Positions 1 through 6,974 are shown, counted from the stretch's first letter. The stretch: DNA of 13,138 bases from Atribacterota bacterium (GCA_030666935.1 DAOUWX010000029.1:1-13138), one strand, 5' to 3'. The notes: generated by a model not told the origin, from the sequence alone. Numbers and translations are program-made.

Positions 1-264
1 GAATCAAATCCTGAGTTTAGTAAAAATATTGCTGCTCATGTGATAAATGTTAGAGGAGCGGGAAAGTTTGATGCTAATTCCGGAAAAGAGAAATTTGACT
101 TTAAAGTTACTTTAGCTACCGGAATTTCTAAAGATATTTGTGAATCAGTAAGATTGGGTTATCGGAATCCTGATTCGATCCACCGGGAAAATTTCGTTGA
201 GCCAGGAGAACTGTGGATTGAAAATGGGGGAAAATACCTTTTAAAAAGAAAAATAGAAGATTAA
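1..264 (+). CDS. 3' end of an unrecognised protein gene (5' truncated by window edge)
   Basis: The frame is open from base 1 (GAA TCA AAT CCT ...) to a TAA at 262-264, giving 87 visible residues. A GTG at 40-42 could be read as a start, but the frame continues upstream of it without a stop and no Shine-Dalgarno precedes it, so this is more likely the C-terminal part of a longer protein cut by the window edge. The visible part is soluble and has no membrane segment or signal peptide. It contains the segments VTLATGISKDICESVRLGY and EPGELWIENGGKYLLKR, ending in a basic tail. I do not recognise the family and assign no function. It ends about 33 bases before the promoter of the transporter operon, and there is no clear terminator hairpin between them. 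Confidence 0.7.
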   Translation, partial: ESNPEFSKNIAAHVINVRGAGKFDANSGKEKFDFKVTLATGISKDICESVRLGYRNPDSIHRENFVEPGELWIENGGKYLLKRKIED

Positions 265-276
265 AACGCGAAATTA

Positions 277-305
277 CTGTTAAATTTATTTTAATTTGGT
301 ATAAT
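277..305 (+). promoter_or_regulatory. Extended -10 promoter for the ABC transporter operon
   Basis: TATAAT at 300-305 is preceded by TGG at 297-299, giving the extended -10 form TGnTATAAT. With a 17-bp spacer the -35 position is CTGTTA (277-282), only three of six matches, as is usual when an extended -10 is present. Transcription would start near 312, leaving a leader of about 185 nt before the ATG at 499. Confidence 0.65.
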
Positions 306-338
306 GTTAAAACATGCTTAGAAAAATTAATTTAACAT
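304..338. repeat. 8-bp inverted repeat at the transporter transcription start
   Basis: ATGTTAAA at 304-311 and TTTAACAT at 331-338 are perfect reverse complements separated by 19 nt. The left arm overlaps the last -10 bases and the predicted start site, so a regulator binding site is plausible. A weak RNA hairpin is the alternative. Confidence 0.4.
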
Positions 339-394
339 AAAGGGGCACATATTACTAACTTGAGTCTTTAGGAATCACCGACCAAAATAAAAAC

Positions 395-410
395 AAAAAA
401 AAGGGGGGGG
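395..410 (+). repeat. A8G8 homopolymer tract in the transporter leader
   Basis: Eight A (395-402) are followed directly by eight G (403-410), some 90 bases before the start codon at 499. A run of eight G is striking in such AT-rich DNA. It lies outside any coding frame and in the untranslated leader, not in the -10/-35 spacer. Length change by slippage is possible, and so is assembly or sequencing uncertainty. Confidence 0.6.
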
Positions 411-440
411 TGAAAGAAAAGAAAGATTAAAGAATATCAT

Positions 441-453
441 TTAGTTTAACTAA
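441..453. promoter_or_regulatory. Small perfect palindrome in the transporter leader
   Basis: TTAGTT-T-AACTAA is a perfect palindrome with 6-bp arms and one central base. It lies 45 bases upstream of the ATG at 499 and well downstream of the predicted transcription start. It could be a roadblock operator or chance in AT-rich DNA. Confidence 0.3.
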
Positions 454-498
454 TTATTGAAGTTTGTAAAAGTTTAAAAAATATCAAGGAGGTATTAA

Positions 499-1503
499 AT
501 GAAATTTTCAAAAATAATAATTTGGGCATTATTGCTCACCTTTGTTTTAGTATTTAGTGGACAGGCTTCAGCAGCAGATGTTTTACATGCTTACACTGCT
601 CTTGATACCAATGAAGCCAAGATTTATATTGAGGCATTTGAAAAAGATACCGGAATTAAAATGGAATGGGTCAGAATGTCAGCCGGTGAAGTTCTAACCA
701 GATTAAGAGCAGAGGCAAACAATCCACAAGTTAGTCTCTGGTTTGGCGGACCTTCTCCCGAATACATTGCTGCTGATAATTTTGGTCTTTTAACTCCTTA
801 TGAATCTCCAGTAGGTAAAAGCTTCTTAACTCCCAGTCAAAAAGACCCGGATAATATGTGGACCGGTTTTTATTTTGGGGGCATAGCTTTTGCCAGTAAT
901 ACCGAATTATTTAAAGAGATGGGAATGGAATACCCCACTTCCTGGGCAGATTTATTAAAACCTGAATTTGAAGGAAAGATATCTATAGCCTATCCTTATA
1001 CTTCAGGAACTTCCTATACTGTTTTATCTACTTTAGTACAATTGATGGGAGAAGACGAGGCCTTTGATTATTGGGAAAAACTGAATGAAAATATCCATCA
1101 CTATAATAAATCAGGTTCTGCCTGTGTTACACAGGTTGGTCTTGGTGAAGTAGCAATAGGCCTTTCCTTTTCTCATGATGTTGTAAAGAAGGGTCCGGCT
1201 GCTGGTTATCCCGTTGCATTAACCTTTCCTTCAGAGGGAACCGGTTATGAAATCGGAGCAATGGCTTTAATTAAAGGTGGTAAGGAACCTGAGTTGGCTA
1301 AAAAATTTATTGACTGGATGTTATCTGCAGATGCTCAAGAATTAATGAAAGCCTGGTTTAGAATACCTTTAAATCCGGAAGCTGAGATTGTTGAAGGTGC
1401 AGTTCCCGCTTCAGAGATTGATTTGATTGAATTTGATGCAGTTTGGGCAGGAAATAACAAAGAAAGACTAATTGAAATATGGAGAGATAGAATAGGCCAA
1501 TAA
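499..1503 (+). CDS. Periplasmic binding protein of a ferric / sugar-phosphate type ABC importer
   Basis: A 334-residue extracellular solute-binding protein that captures a ligand outside the membrane and delivers it to the permease encoded next. The N-terminus is a signal peptide: Lys at 2 and 5, a hydrophobic stretch to about residue 20, then an ASA cleavage site with processing expected after Ala25. No lipobox Cys is present. The mature part has the two-lobe layout of the Fe(III)/2-aminoethylphosphonate/AfuA group (VSLWFGGPSPEYIAA at 78-92, ALIKGGKEPELAKKFIDWM at 256-274). Where ferric-binding proteins usually carry paired tyrosines this one has FSHD (224-227), so iron is not a safe call and a phosphorylated organic ligand is possible. 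The start is fixed by AAGGAGGT at 486-493. A 13-bp hairpin follows the stop. Family confidence is high; the ligand is unknown. Confidence 0.88.
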   Translation: MKFSKIIIWALLLTFVLVFSGQASAADVLHAYTALDTNEAKIYIEAFEKDTGIKMEWVRMSAGEVLTRLRAEANNPQVSLWFGGPSPEYIAADNFGLLTPYESPVGKSFLTPSQKDPDNMWTGFYFGGIAFASNTELFKEMGMEYPTSWADLLKPEFEGKISIAYPYTSGTSYTVLSTLVQLMGEDEAFDYWEKLNENIHHYNKSGSACVTQVGLGEVAIGLSFSHDVVKKGPAAGYPVALTFPSEGTGYEIGAMALIKGGKEPELAKKFIDWMLSADAQELMKAWFRIPLNPEAEIVEGAVPASEIDLIEFDAVWAGNNKERLIEIWRDRIGQ

Positions 1504-1516
1504 AAATCAAAAATAA

Positions 1517-1547
1517 CCCTGCGGGAGGGTTTTACCCTCCCGCAGGG
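1517..1547 (+). other. Strong 13-bp hairpin between binding-protein and permease genes
   Basis: CCCTGCGGGAGGG (1517-1529) and CCCTCCCGCAGGG (1535-1547) pair perfectly around a five-base loop (TTTTA). The bases that follow are AATAAAAATT, with no T-tract on the + strand, so this is not a classical intrinsic terminator for the operon. Its place just after the binding-protein stop fits an mRNA-stabilising or partially terminating element that makes the binding protein more abundant than the membrane parts. Confidence 0.75.
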
Positions 1548-1577
1548 AATAAAAATTGGGTTATCTTATAATAAAAT

Positions 1578-3269
1578 ATGAATAGTATTACTTTGTATTT
1601 TAAAAAAACCAAGATTGACATTAAGAAACTATTAAAAGAACCGTTATTATTAAGTGTTATAACTTTGATTGGAATTTCGCTTTTTTTATTTGTAATACTT
1701 CCCTTGTATAAGATATTTCAGATCAGTCTCGTTGAAGACGGCAATTTTACTTTGGCTACTTTCTGGAAATTATTAAGCAAGAGTTATAATCGACGTCCAT
1801 TATTTAATAGTCTTAAATTGGGAGCGACTGTTTCTTTTTTAGGAACCGCCATCGGATTTATTTTTGCCTATGCCATCACCAGAGTGGAAATACCTTTTAA
1901 AAAATTTTTTAGGGTAGTTGCCACCTTCCCTATAGTATCACCACCTTTTGTAATTTCTTTAGCAGCAATTATGTTATTCGGAAACAATGGATTGATCACT
2001 AAACATTTATTTAATGGATATTTTAATTTTGAAATTTATGGATTTAACGGATTAGTATTAGTAGAAACTCTGGCATATTTTCCCACCGCCTTTTTAACCC
2101 TTTTTGGGGTGTTGCAGGCAATAGATCCGGCTTTAGAAGATGCCGCTTTGGATTTAGGTGCTTCTAAGGGCAAAGTTTTCAGGACTATTACCCTCCCTCT
2201 GGCCACTCCGGGGATTGCCAGTGCCTTGCTTTTAGTATTTACTCAATCACTGGCTGATTTTGGAAATCCTATGATTATTTCCGGAAATTATTCAGTACTT
2301 TCGGTGCAGGCTTATTTAAGAATAACCGGTATGTATGACTTAGAGGGAGGAGCAGCCCTGGCCCTCTTGCTTTTAATCCCTTCCTTGATTGCCTTTTTCT
2401 TACAAAAATATTGGGTTAGTAAGAAGTCTTACGTTACTGTTACCGGTAAACCGACTGCTGGACGGATAAAAACAGATGAACCGATAATTAAATACTCAGT
2501 ATTATGGATATGTTTCTTTTTAACCGGGGTGATATTGTTATTTTATGGAATGGTTATCGGGGGTTCGTTTGTGAAAGTCTGGGGAGCGAATAATGCTTTG
2601 ACTTTAGATAATTATCGGCATGTTTTTACAGTCGGTTGGGAATTTATCAAGGATACTCTGCTTTTATCTTCTATTGCTACTCCCATTTCCGGGATTTTAG
2701 GAATGATTATTGCTTTTTTAGTAGTAAGAAAAAAATTCCCCGGCAAGGGTTTAATGGAGGTAGTTTCCCTGCTCAGTTTTGCGGTTCCCGGAACAGTTGT
2801 GGGTATCGGTTATATCCTCGCCTTTAATCAACGTCCTTTAATTTTAACCGGAACTGCTTCCATAATAATTATTTTATTTATTTTTCGAAGGATTCCCGTA
2901 GGTATTAGGGCAGGGATTGCCGAGTTACAGCAGATTGACCCTTATATTGAAGAAGCTTCCACAGATTTAGGAGCAAGTAGTGCAGCTACTTTTAGAAAAA
3001 TTACCCTTCCTATGATAACTCCGGCATTTTTCTCCGGATTAGCCTTTTCTTTTGTTAAATGTATGACCGCTATTAGCGCAATTATCTTTGTAGTATCAGG
3101 GAAGTGGAACCTAATTACCGTGGCAATCCTGGGTTCAGTTGAAAATGCAGATCTTTCCCAGGCTGCTGCTTTTTCCATAACCATTATTATATTTATTTTA
3201 TTAGCCCTTGGTTTAATACAAGTTTTAGTGGATAGAATAGCCCAGGGGAAAAGAATTACTTTACAGTAA
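1578..3269 (+). CDS. Fused two-domain ABC permease (FbpB/AfuB type)
   Basis: A 563-residue integral membrane protein made of two homologous permease halves in one chain, as in FbpB/FutB-type importers. Each half carries the cytoplasmic EAA loop that docks on the ATPase: EDAALDLGASKGKVFRTITL at 187-206 and EEASTDLGASSAATFRKITL at 458-477. Hydrophobic segments lie near 24-47, 82-102, 113-135, 155-178, 212-226 and 258-276, and again at 305-330, 360-384, 396-416, 425-436, 485-508 and 530-551, giving about twelve spans. The start is the first ATG after an in-frame TAA at 1572-1574. No convincing Shine-Dalgarno precedes it, so translation may be weak or coupled. The gene lies 74 bases after the binding-protein stop, beyond the hairpin, and 16 bases before the ATPase. 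Confidence 0.93.
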   Translation: MNSITLYFKKTKIDIKKLLKEPLLLSVITLIGISLFLFVILPLYKIFQISLVEDGNFTLATFWKLLSKSYNRRPLFNSLKLGATVSFLGTAIGFIFAYAITRVEIPFKKFFRVVATFPIVSPPFVISLAAIMLFGNNGLITKHLFNGYFNFEIYGFNGLVLVETLAYFPTAFLTLFGVLQAIDPALEDAALDLGASKGKVFRTITLPLATPGIASALLLVFTQSLADFGNPMIISGNYSVLSVQAYLRITGMYDLEGGAALALLLLIPSLIAFFLQKYWVSKKSYVTVTGKPTAGRIKTDEPIIKYSVLWICFFLTGVILLFYGMVIGGSFVKVWGANNALTLDNYRHVFTVGWEFIKDTLLLSSIATPISGILGMIIAFLVVRKKFPGKGLMEVVSLLSFAVPGTVVGIGYILAFNQRPLILTGTASIIIILFIFRRIPVGIRAGIAELQQIDPYIEEASTDLGASSAATFRKITLPMITPAFFSGLAFSFVKCMTAISAIIFVVSGKWNLITVAILGSVENADLSQAAAFSITIIIFILLALGLIQVLVDRIAQGKRITLQ

Positions 3270-3285
3270 TTGGAGTTGAAAAAAA

Positions 3286-4371
3286 ATGAACCAAGTTTAT
3301 TTAGAATTAAGAAACGTGACTAAAGAATTTACCAGCCCCTTCGAGGAAGAAAGGATTGTTGCAGTAAATAAGGTTGATCTCAAGATAAATAAAGGGGAAA
3401 TGATTACCCTTTTAGGTCCCTCGGGCTGTGGTAAGACTACAACCTTGAGAATGATTGGGGGGTTTGAAGATGTAACCGAGGGCGAAATATATCTTGATGG
3501 AGTAAAAATAAATGATATCCCGGCTAATAAAAGGGAAACCATTATGGTATTTCAGAGCTATGCTCTTTTCCCCCATATGAATATTTATCAGAATATAAGC
3601 TATGGCCTTGAAATAAAGGGACTCCCAAAGCAAGAAATAAAAGAAAAAGTCCGGAAGATATTAGAATTAATTGGTCTAAAAGGAATGGAAAATCGTCCGG
3701 TGGCTCAAATTTCTGGAGGTCAACAGCAGAGAGTAGCTCTCGCCCGGGCAATAGTAAATGAACCCAAGGTGTTATTATTTGATGAACCTTTATCTAATTT
3801 AGATGCTAAATTAAGGGTAAAGATGAGAACTGAAATCAGAAAATTGCAGAAGAAATTGGATATAACCTCTATTTACGTAACACACGATCAAGAGGAAGCA
3901 ATGAGCTTATCTGACAAGATTGTAGTAATGAATCTGGGAAGAATTGAACAGCTGGGGACGCCTGAAGAAATTTATGCTCAACCCAGGAATAAATTTGTAG
4001 CCGATTTTATCGGAAAACAGACTAATTTTTTAAATGGGAAAGTAATTGAAAGCAGTAATAGTGAAGTAGATGTAGAAGTCTGGAATAAGATGTTTACCTT
4101 TAAAGGATTTCCTGAATTTTCTAAAGGAGATGAGGTTATGTTGGTTGTCAGGCCGGAGATGATCGATTTATTACCTGAAAGTAAAGGCGTTTTTTCCGGA
4201 GAGGTAAAATTGGTAACCTATTTAGGCTTAGAAGTTATTTATGAAGTGGAATCAAATAAAGAAAACCTTACTGTTCAGATTTCTAATCCACTTAAACACG
4301 GCATACATAAAGAAGGAGAAAAGGTTTCTTTAGGATTTGATACAAAAAATATCTATTTGATTAAAACATAA
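3286..4371 (+). CDS. ABC transporter ATP-binding protein (FbpC/AfuC type)
   Basis: A 361-residue ATPase that powers the importer. All motifs are intact: Walker A GPSGCGKTT (44-52), Q-loop VFQSYALFPH (88-97), signature SGGQQQRVALARA (143-155), Walker B VLLFDE (162-167), D-loop SNLDA (170-174) and switch His200 in VTHDQEEA. After about residue 240 comes a TOBE-type C-terminal region with LVVRPEMIDLLPE (286-298), as in the CysA/FbpC/PotA group. TGGAGT at 3271-3276 serves as Shine-Dalgarno. It follows the permease by 16 bases and belongs to the same transcription unit. The motifs do not tell the substrate: this ATPase type serves iron, sulfate, polyamine, phosphonate and sugar-phosphate importers alike. 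Confidence 0.95.
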   Translation: MNQVYLELRNVTKEFTSPFEEERIVAVNKVDLKINKGEMITLLGPSGCGKTTTLRMIGGFEDVTEGEIYLDGVKINDIPANKRETIMVFQSYALFPHMNIYQNISYGLEIKGLPKQEIKEKVRKILELIGLKGMENRPVAQISGGQQQRVALARAIVNEPKVLLFDEPLSNLDAKLRVKMRTEIRKLQKKLDITSIYVTHDQEEAMSLSDKIVVMNLGRIEQLGTPEEIYAQPRNKFVADFIGKQTNFLNGKVIESSNSEVDVEVWNKMFTFKGFPEFSKGDEVMLVVRPEMIDLLPESKGVFSGEVKLVTYLGLEVIYEVESNKENLTVQISNPLKHGIHKEGEKVSLGFDTKNIYLIKT

Positions 4372-4392
4372 TAACTTGCTAAATCCAGGTAT

Positions 4393-4443
4393 ATTCTGCG
4401 TAATCTTCTTAATCGGTGTAATCTATTTATAATCTGTGTGATC
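4393..4443 (+). repeat. Three degenerate copies of an AATCTGTGTAATC-type unit
   Basis: ATTCTGCGTAATC (4393-4405), AATCGGTGTAATC (4411-4423) and AATCTGTGTGATC (4431-4443) are head-to-tail copies, starting 18 and 20 bases apart, in the 97-base gap between the ATPase and phosphofructokinase genes. Similar GTGTAATCT arrays are common as intergenic simple repeats in many bacterial genomes. I see no transposase or clear function. Confidence 0.6.
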
Positions 4444-4468
4444 AACCACAAAAGAGGAAGTTGATTAA

Positions 4469-5788
4469 ATGATGAAAAATGTAATTATCGCCCAATCGGG
4501 CGGGCCCACCTCGGTAATAAATAACAGTATCAGGGGAGCGATTGATGAATTAATTCTCTCTAAAAAAATTGATAAGATATATGGAGCAAAAATGGGTATT
4601 CTTGGAGCTTTACAAGAAGAGCTGATAGATATCTCTGCTCAAGGGCTTCACCAAATAGCTTTATTAGCGGAAACTCCTTCAGCCGGTACAATTGGCAGCT
4701 GCCGATATAAAATAAAAAATGATGAGGATTTAGTTCGTATTGTTGAGGTCTTCAAAAAACATAATGTGGGATATTTCTTTTATTGCGGAGGAGGGGACTC
4801 TATGGATACAGCTAATAAAATAAATGAATTAGCTAAGCAAAATAATTTAAAGCTGATTTGTACCGGTATCCCCAAGACTATCGATAATGACGTAGGAGGA
4901 CCATTGAAAACTGATGGAACATTCGCAATATGTGATCATGACCCGGGATATGGGAGCGTAGCTCGTAATTTAGCTATTAATATACTGGAAGCAAATGAGG
5001 AGAACAAGGCTAGTTACACCAGTGATCCTGTTTTAGTAGTCGGAGTAATGGGGAGAAAGATTGGTTTTATTCCGGCAGCAGCAAGGCTGGCTGATCGAAA
5101 AAGAGAAATACCTTTACTAATAATTTTACCAGAATCTTTGTCTATAGATGATTATCAAGGTAATTTAGAATTTATTACCGAAAAAGTTAATGAAAAATTA
5201 ATAAAACAGAGAAGATGTATAGTGGTTATCGGAGAAGGAGTAAATGTAGGGGATTTGGGAATACTGCGAGATAGTTTTGGTCATGCCCAATTTAGCGCTT
5301 CTGAAGAGACCGTAGAACAGGCACTTACTAATTACCTTAACGGAATAGATATGAAAGATAGCCAGGGAAGAGCGCAAAGTAGATTGATAATTAGAGGAAT
5401 AGCGCGCTCGGAAAGACCGGGCACCCGTCAGAGAAGAGAGATTGCTTATGTATCGGAAACTGATAGAGGAGAAGCTTATCAGGTGGGAGCACATGCAGCC
5501 CAAATTGCTTTATCCGGAGAAAATGGTTTTATGTCAACTATAATCAGAAAACCTGGGAGAATTTATAAAATTAACTATGACAAAGTGCCCCTGGATGTTG
5601 TGGCAAACTCAGAAAGGAAGTTCCCCCAGGAGTGGATTAGTGGAGATAGGGTAGATGTAACCGATGAATTTATTGAATGGGCCTTACCTCTTATTGGAAC
5701 TCCACTCCCTCGATTTGCGAAATTTAAAGAGATTTATATTCCTAAAAAATGCAGAGAATATATACCGGTGGAGTATAGAAGTAAGTAA
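4469..5788 (+). CDS. 6-phosphofructokinase, probably pyrophosphate-dependent
   Basis: A 439-residue PfkA-superfamily enzyme that phosphorylates fructose 6-phosphate at carbon 1 in the cytoplasm, likely reversibly with PPi as donor. The N-terminal phosphate-binding loop is IIAQSGGPTSVIN (6-18). The substrate motif is PKTIDND (135-141); Lys after the Pro marks PPi-type enzymes, whereas ATP enzymes usually have PGTIDND. The donor-site motif reads GGGDS (107-111). The Asp before Ser, in place of Gly, also fits PPi use, but the usual Asp/Asn one place earlier is Gly, which is unusual. Length fits the 400-450 residue PPi group rather than the ~320-residue ATP group. GAGGAAG (4454-4460) precedes ATG 4469; a second ATG at 4472 is possible. 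The last two codons and the stop lie inside the repeat element that begins near 5780. Whether PPi or ATP is the donor needs an assay. Confidence 0.88.
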   Translation: MMKNVIIAQSGGPTSVINNSIRGAIDELILSKKIDKIYGAKMGILGALQEELIDISAQGLHQIALLAETPSAGTIGSCRYKIKNDEDLVRIVEVFKKHNVGYFFYCGGGDSMDTANKINELAKQNNLKLICTGIPKTIDNDVGGPLKTDGTFAICDHDPGYGSVARNLAINILEANEENKASYTSDPVLVVGVMGRKIGFIPAAARLADRKREIPLLIILPESLSIDDYQGNLEFITEKVNEKLIKQRRCIVVIGEGVNVGDLGILRDSFGHAQFSASEETVEQALTNYLNGIDMKDSQGRAQSRLIIRGIARSERPGTRQRREIAYVSETDRGEAYQVGAHAAQIALSGENGFMSTIIRKPGRIYKINYDKVPLDVVANSERKFPQEWISGDRVDVTDEFIEWALPLIGTPLPRFAKFKEIYIPKKCREYIPVEYRSK

Positions 5789-5905
5789 TCAGTAATAAGT
5801 GATGAGTGATGTGTAATAAGAAATATGATTTCTTATCTCTTTTCTCATTATTCCTTACTTTTTACCTATTACTGATCACTCATTACTCATCACTAGTTAC
5901 TAGTA
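5780..5905. repeat. Imperfect palindromic TAATCAGTAAT/GTGATGAGTGATG element
   Basis: About 125 bases between the phosphofructokinase and HAD genes are built from AGTAAT, AGTGATGAG and similar units. They run in one direction on the left (AGTAATCAGTAATAAGTG from about 5784) and as the reverse complement on the right (ATTACTGATCACTCATTAC at about 5868-5886). The centre is a perfect hairpin, TAAGAAAT (5817-5824) - ATG - ATTTCTTA (5828-5835). The left arm supplies the final codons and stop of the upstream gene, and the right arm ends just before the Shine-Dalgarno AAGGAG (5911-5916) of the next gene. It looks like a small non-autonomous repeat or simple-repeat palindrome; no flanking target duplication is evident. 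Confidence 0.7.
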
Positions 5906-5923
5906 CAAGGAAGGAGAAAAAGA

Positions 5924-6967
5924 ATGGCCTTGCCCAGACTTACAGAAAAGCAGCTAAAGGAAGATCCGGAACAACAGTTAAGAAAATTTAGTAGGACTAA
6001 AGATTTTTTAATAGCCATTGATACCGATGGTTGTGTTACCGACAATATGAATGGAAAACAGATGTTAATTTTTCACCCCCAATTTATGGAATTTTATCAG
6101 TTGTGGAAGATTGAATCTTATTTTAGAGAAATTGCTGAATATTACAATCTTTTTTCTGTGGATAGAGGTTGCAATAGATTTATAGCTATTCAGCTTACCC
6201 TTACCGCTCTTCAGAACAGAAAAGATGTTCAACAAATTTTACAGGAAAGGCATATAAAATTACCTAATATAAAACCTCTAAACAAGTATATTACCTATAC
6301 CAAGGAGAATAAGTTAGGTTTGGGAAATCCGAGTTTGGAAGAATTTCTCAATCTAAATTCTAAAGATTTAGTTATATATAAACTTTTAGGATGGAGTGAG
6401 GCAGTAAACCGAATGTTTCCTCATATTTCTGCCAAGATTCCTCCTTTTGACAAAGTTAAAGAATGTTTAAAATTAATGGCTCAACATACGGATATATTAA
6501 TTGTTTCTAAGACTCCCTATACAGATTTAGCAAATTACTGGGAAGCTCAGGGAATTGCTCAATATGTTCAGATTATTGCCGGCCAGGAGATGGGTTCGAA
6601 GGGACATCATATTGAAGTAGCTAAAAAGGCCGGTAAATATAAAGATGATCAGGTATTAATGATCGGTGATGGAGGAGGAGATTTAAAAGCGGTAAAAGAA
6701 AATAACGGATTATTTTACCCTACTCCACCTGGCCAGGAACAGGAAGCCTGGAATAATTTTCCGGAAGCATTTCAACGATTTATTGAAAGAAGATATAAAG
6801 GGGAGTTTGAAGATAAGCTTTTAGGGGCATTTAAAAAATCGCTCCTTACTTCTCCTCCCTGGCAGAAAGGTGGTTATGACCACATAAGATCTTATAGGGA
6901 AAAACAAGGGATAAGAAAAGCTTTATACAGTAAATTAAATCCTCAAGGGAGACTTCTTGTTTTGTAA
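5924..6967 (+). CDS. HAD-superfamily hydrolase, probable phosphatase
   Basis: A 347-residue soluble protein with all four haloacid dehalogenase motifs. Motif I is AIDTDGCVTD, with Asp33 as nucleophile and Asp35 as acid/base, the pattern of a phosphate-monoester hydrolase. Motif II is the Ser195 region IVSKTPYTD, motif III is Lys226 in MGSKGHH, and motif IV is GDGGGD (248-253). Between motifs I and II lies a large insert (about 45-175), a helical cap that would set substrate choice. The C-terminal tail after about 290 (YKGEFEDKLLGAF and onward) adds a further helical region. AAGGAG at 5911-5916 fits the ATG at 5924. The gene may be read with the phosphofructokinase, though the repeat element separates them. 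Its substrate is not evident; a sugar phosphate or phosphorylated DIP are guesses from context only. Confidence 0.82.
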   Translation: MALPRLTEKQLKEDPEQQLRKFSRTKDFLIAIDTDGCVTDNMNGKQMLIFHPQFMEFYQLWKIESYFREIAEYYNLFSVDRGCNRFIAIQLTLTALQNRKDVQQILQERHIKLPNIKPLNKYITYTKENKLGLGNPSLEEFLNLNSKDLVIYKLLGWSEAVNRMFPHISAKIPPFDKVKECLKLMAQHTDILIVSKTPYTDLANYWEAQGIAQYVQIIAGQEMGSKGHHIEVAKKAGKYKDDQVLMIGDGGGDLKAVKENNGLFYPTPPGQEQEAWNNFPEAFQRFIERRYKGEFEDKLLGAFKKSLLTSPPWQKGGYDHIRSYREKQGIRKALYSKLNPQGRLLVL

Positions 6968-6974
6968 ATAGCAT

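Noticed and set aside
40..264. A 74-residue gene starting at GTG 40
   Set aside because: The frame is open back to base 1 and no ribosome binding site precedes GTG 40, so a longer truncated gene is more likely.
1517..1547. Intrinsic terminator ending the operon after the binding-protein gene
   Set aside because: No T-tract follows on the + strand, and the permease and ATPase downstream clearly belong to the same importer.
1567..1572. TATAAT just before the permease start as an internal promoter
   Set aside because: It is only six bases from the ATG at 1578 and has no -35; it would give an almost leaderless transcript.
2942..3184. Minus-strand frame inside the permease gene
   Set aside because: It lies wholly inside a well-supported gene, lacks its own ribosome binding site and family features, and mirrors the EAA-loop region.
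499..4371. Confident naming as an iron(III) importer (fbpABC)
   Set aside because: The family is right, but the expected iron-binding tyrosines are not seen and the gene context points to sugar phosphate use, so the substrate is left open.
5198..5503. Minus-strand frame inside the phosphofructokinase gene
   Set aside because: Complete overlap with a conserved coding region and no recognisable protein features.
5806..5991. Small + strand frame across the repeat element into the HAD gene
   Set aside because: It is a translation of the repeat (Leu/Thr/Ser-rich low complexity) and overlaps the real HAD start in another frame.
6840..6967. HAD C-terminal tail (SLLTSPPWQKGGYDH onward) as repeat-derived readthrough
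   Set aside because: The tail has normal codon use and a plausible helical ending with GRLLVL; I see no matching repeat in the window.
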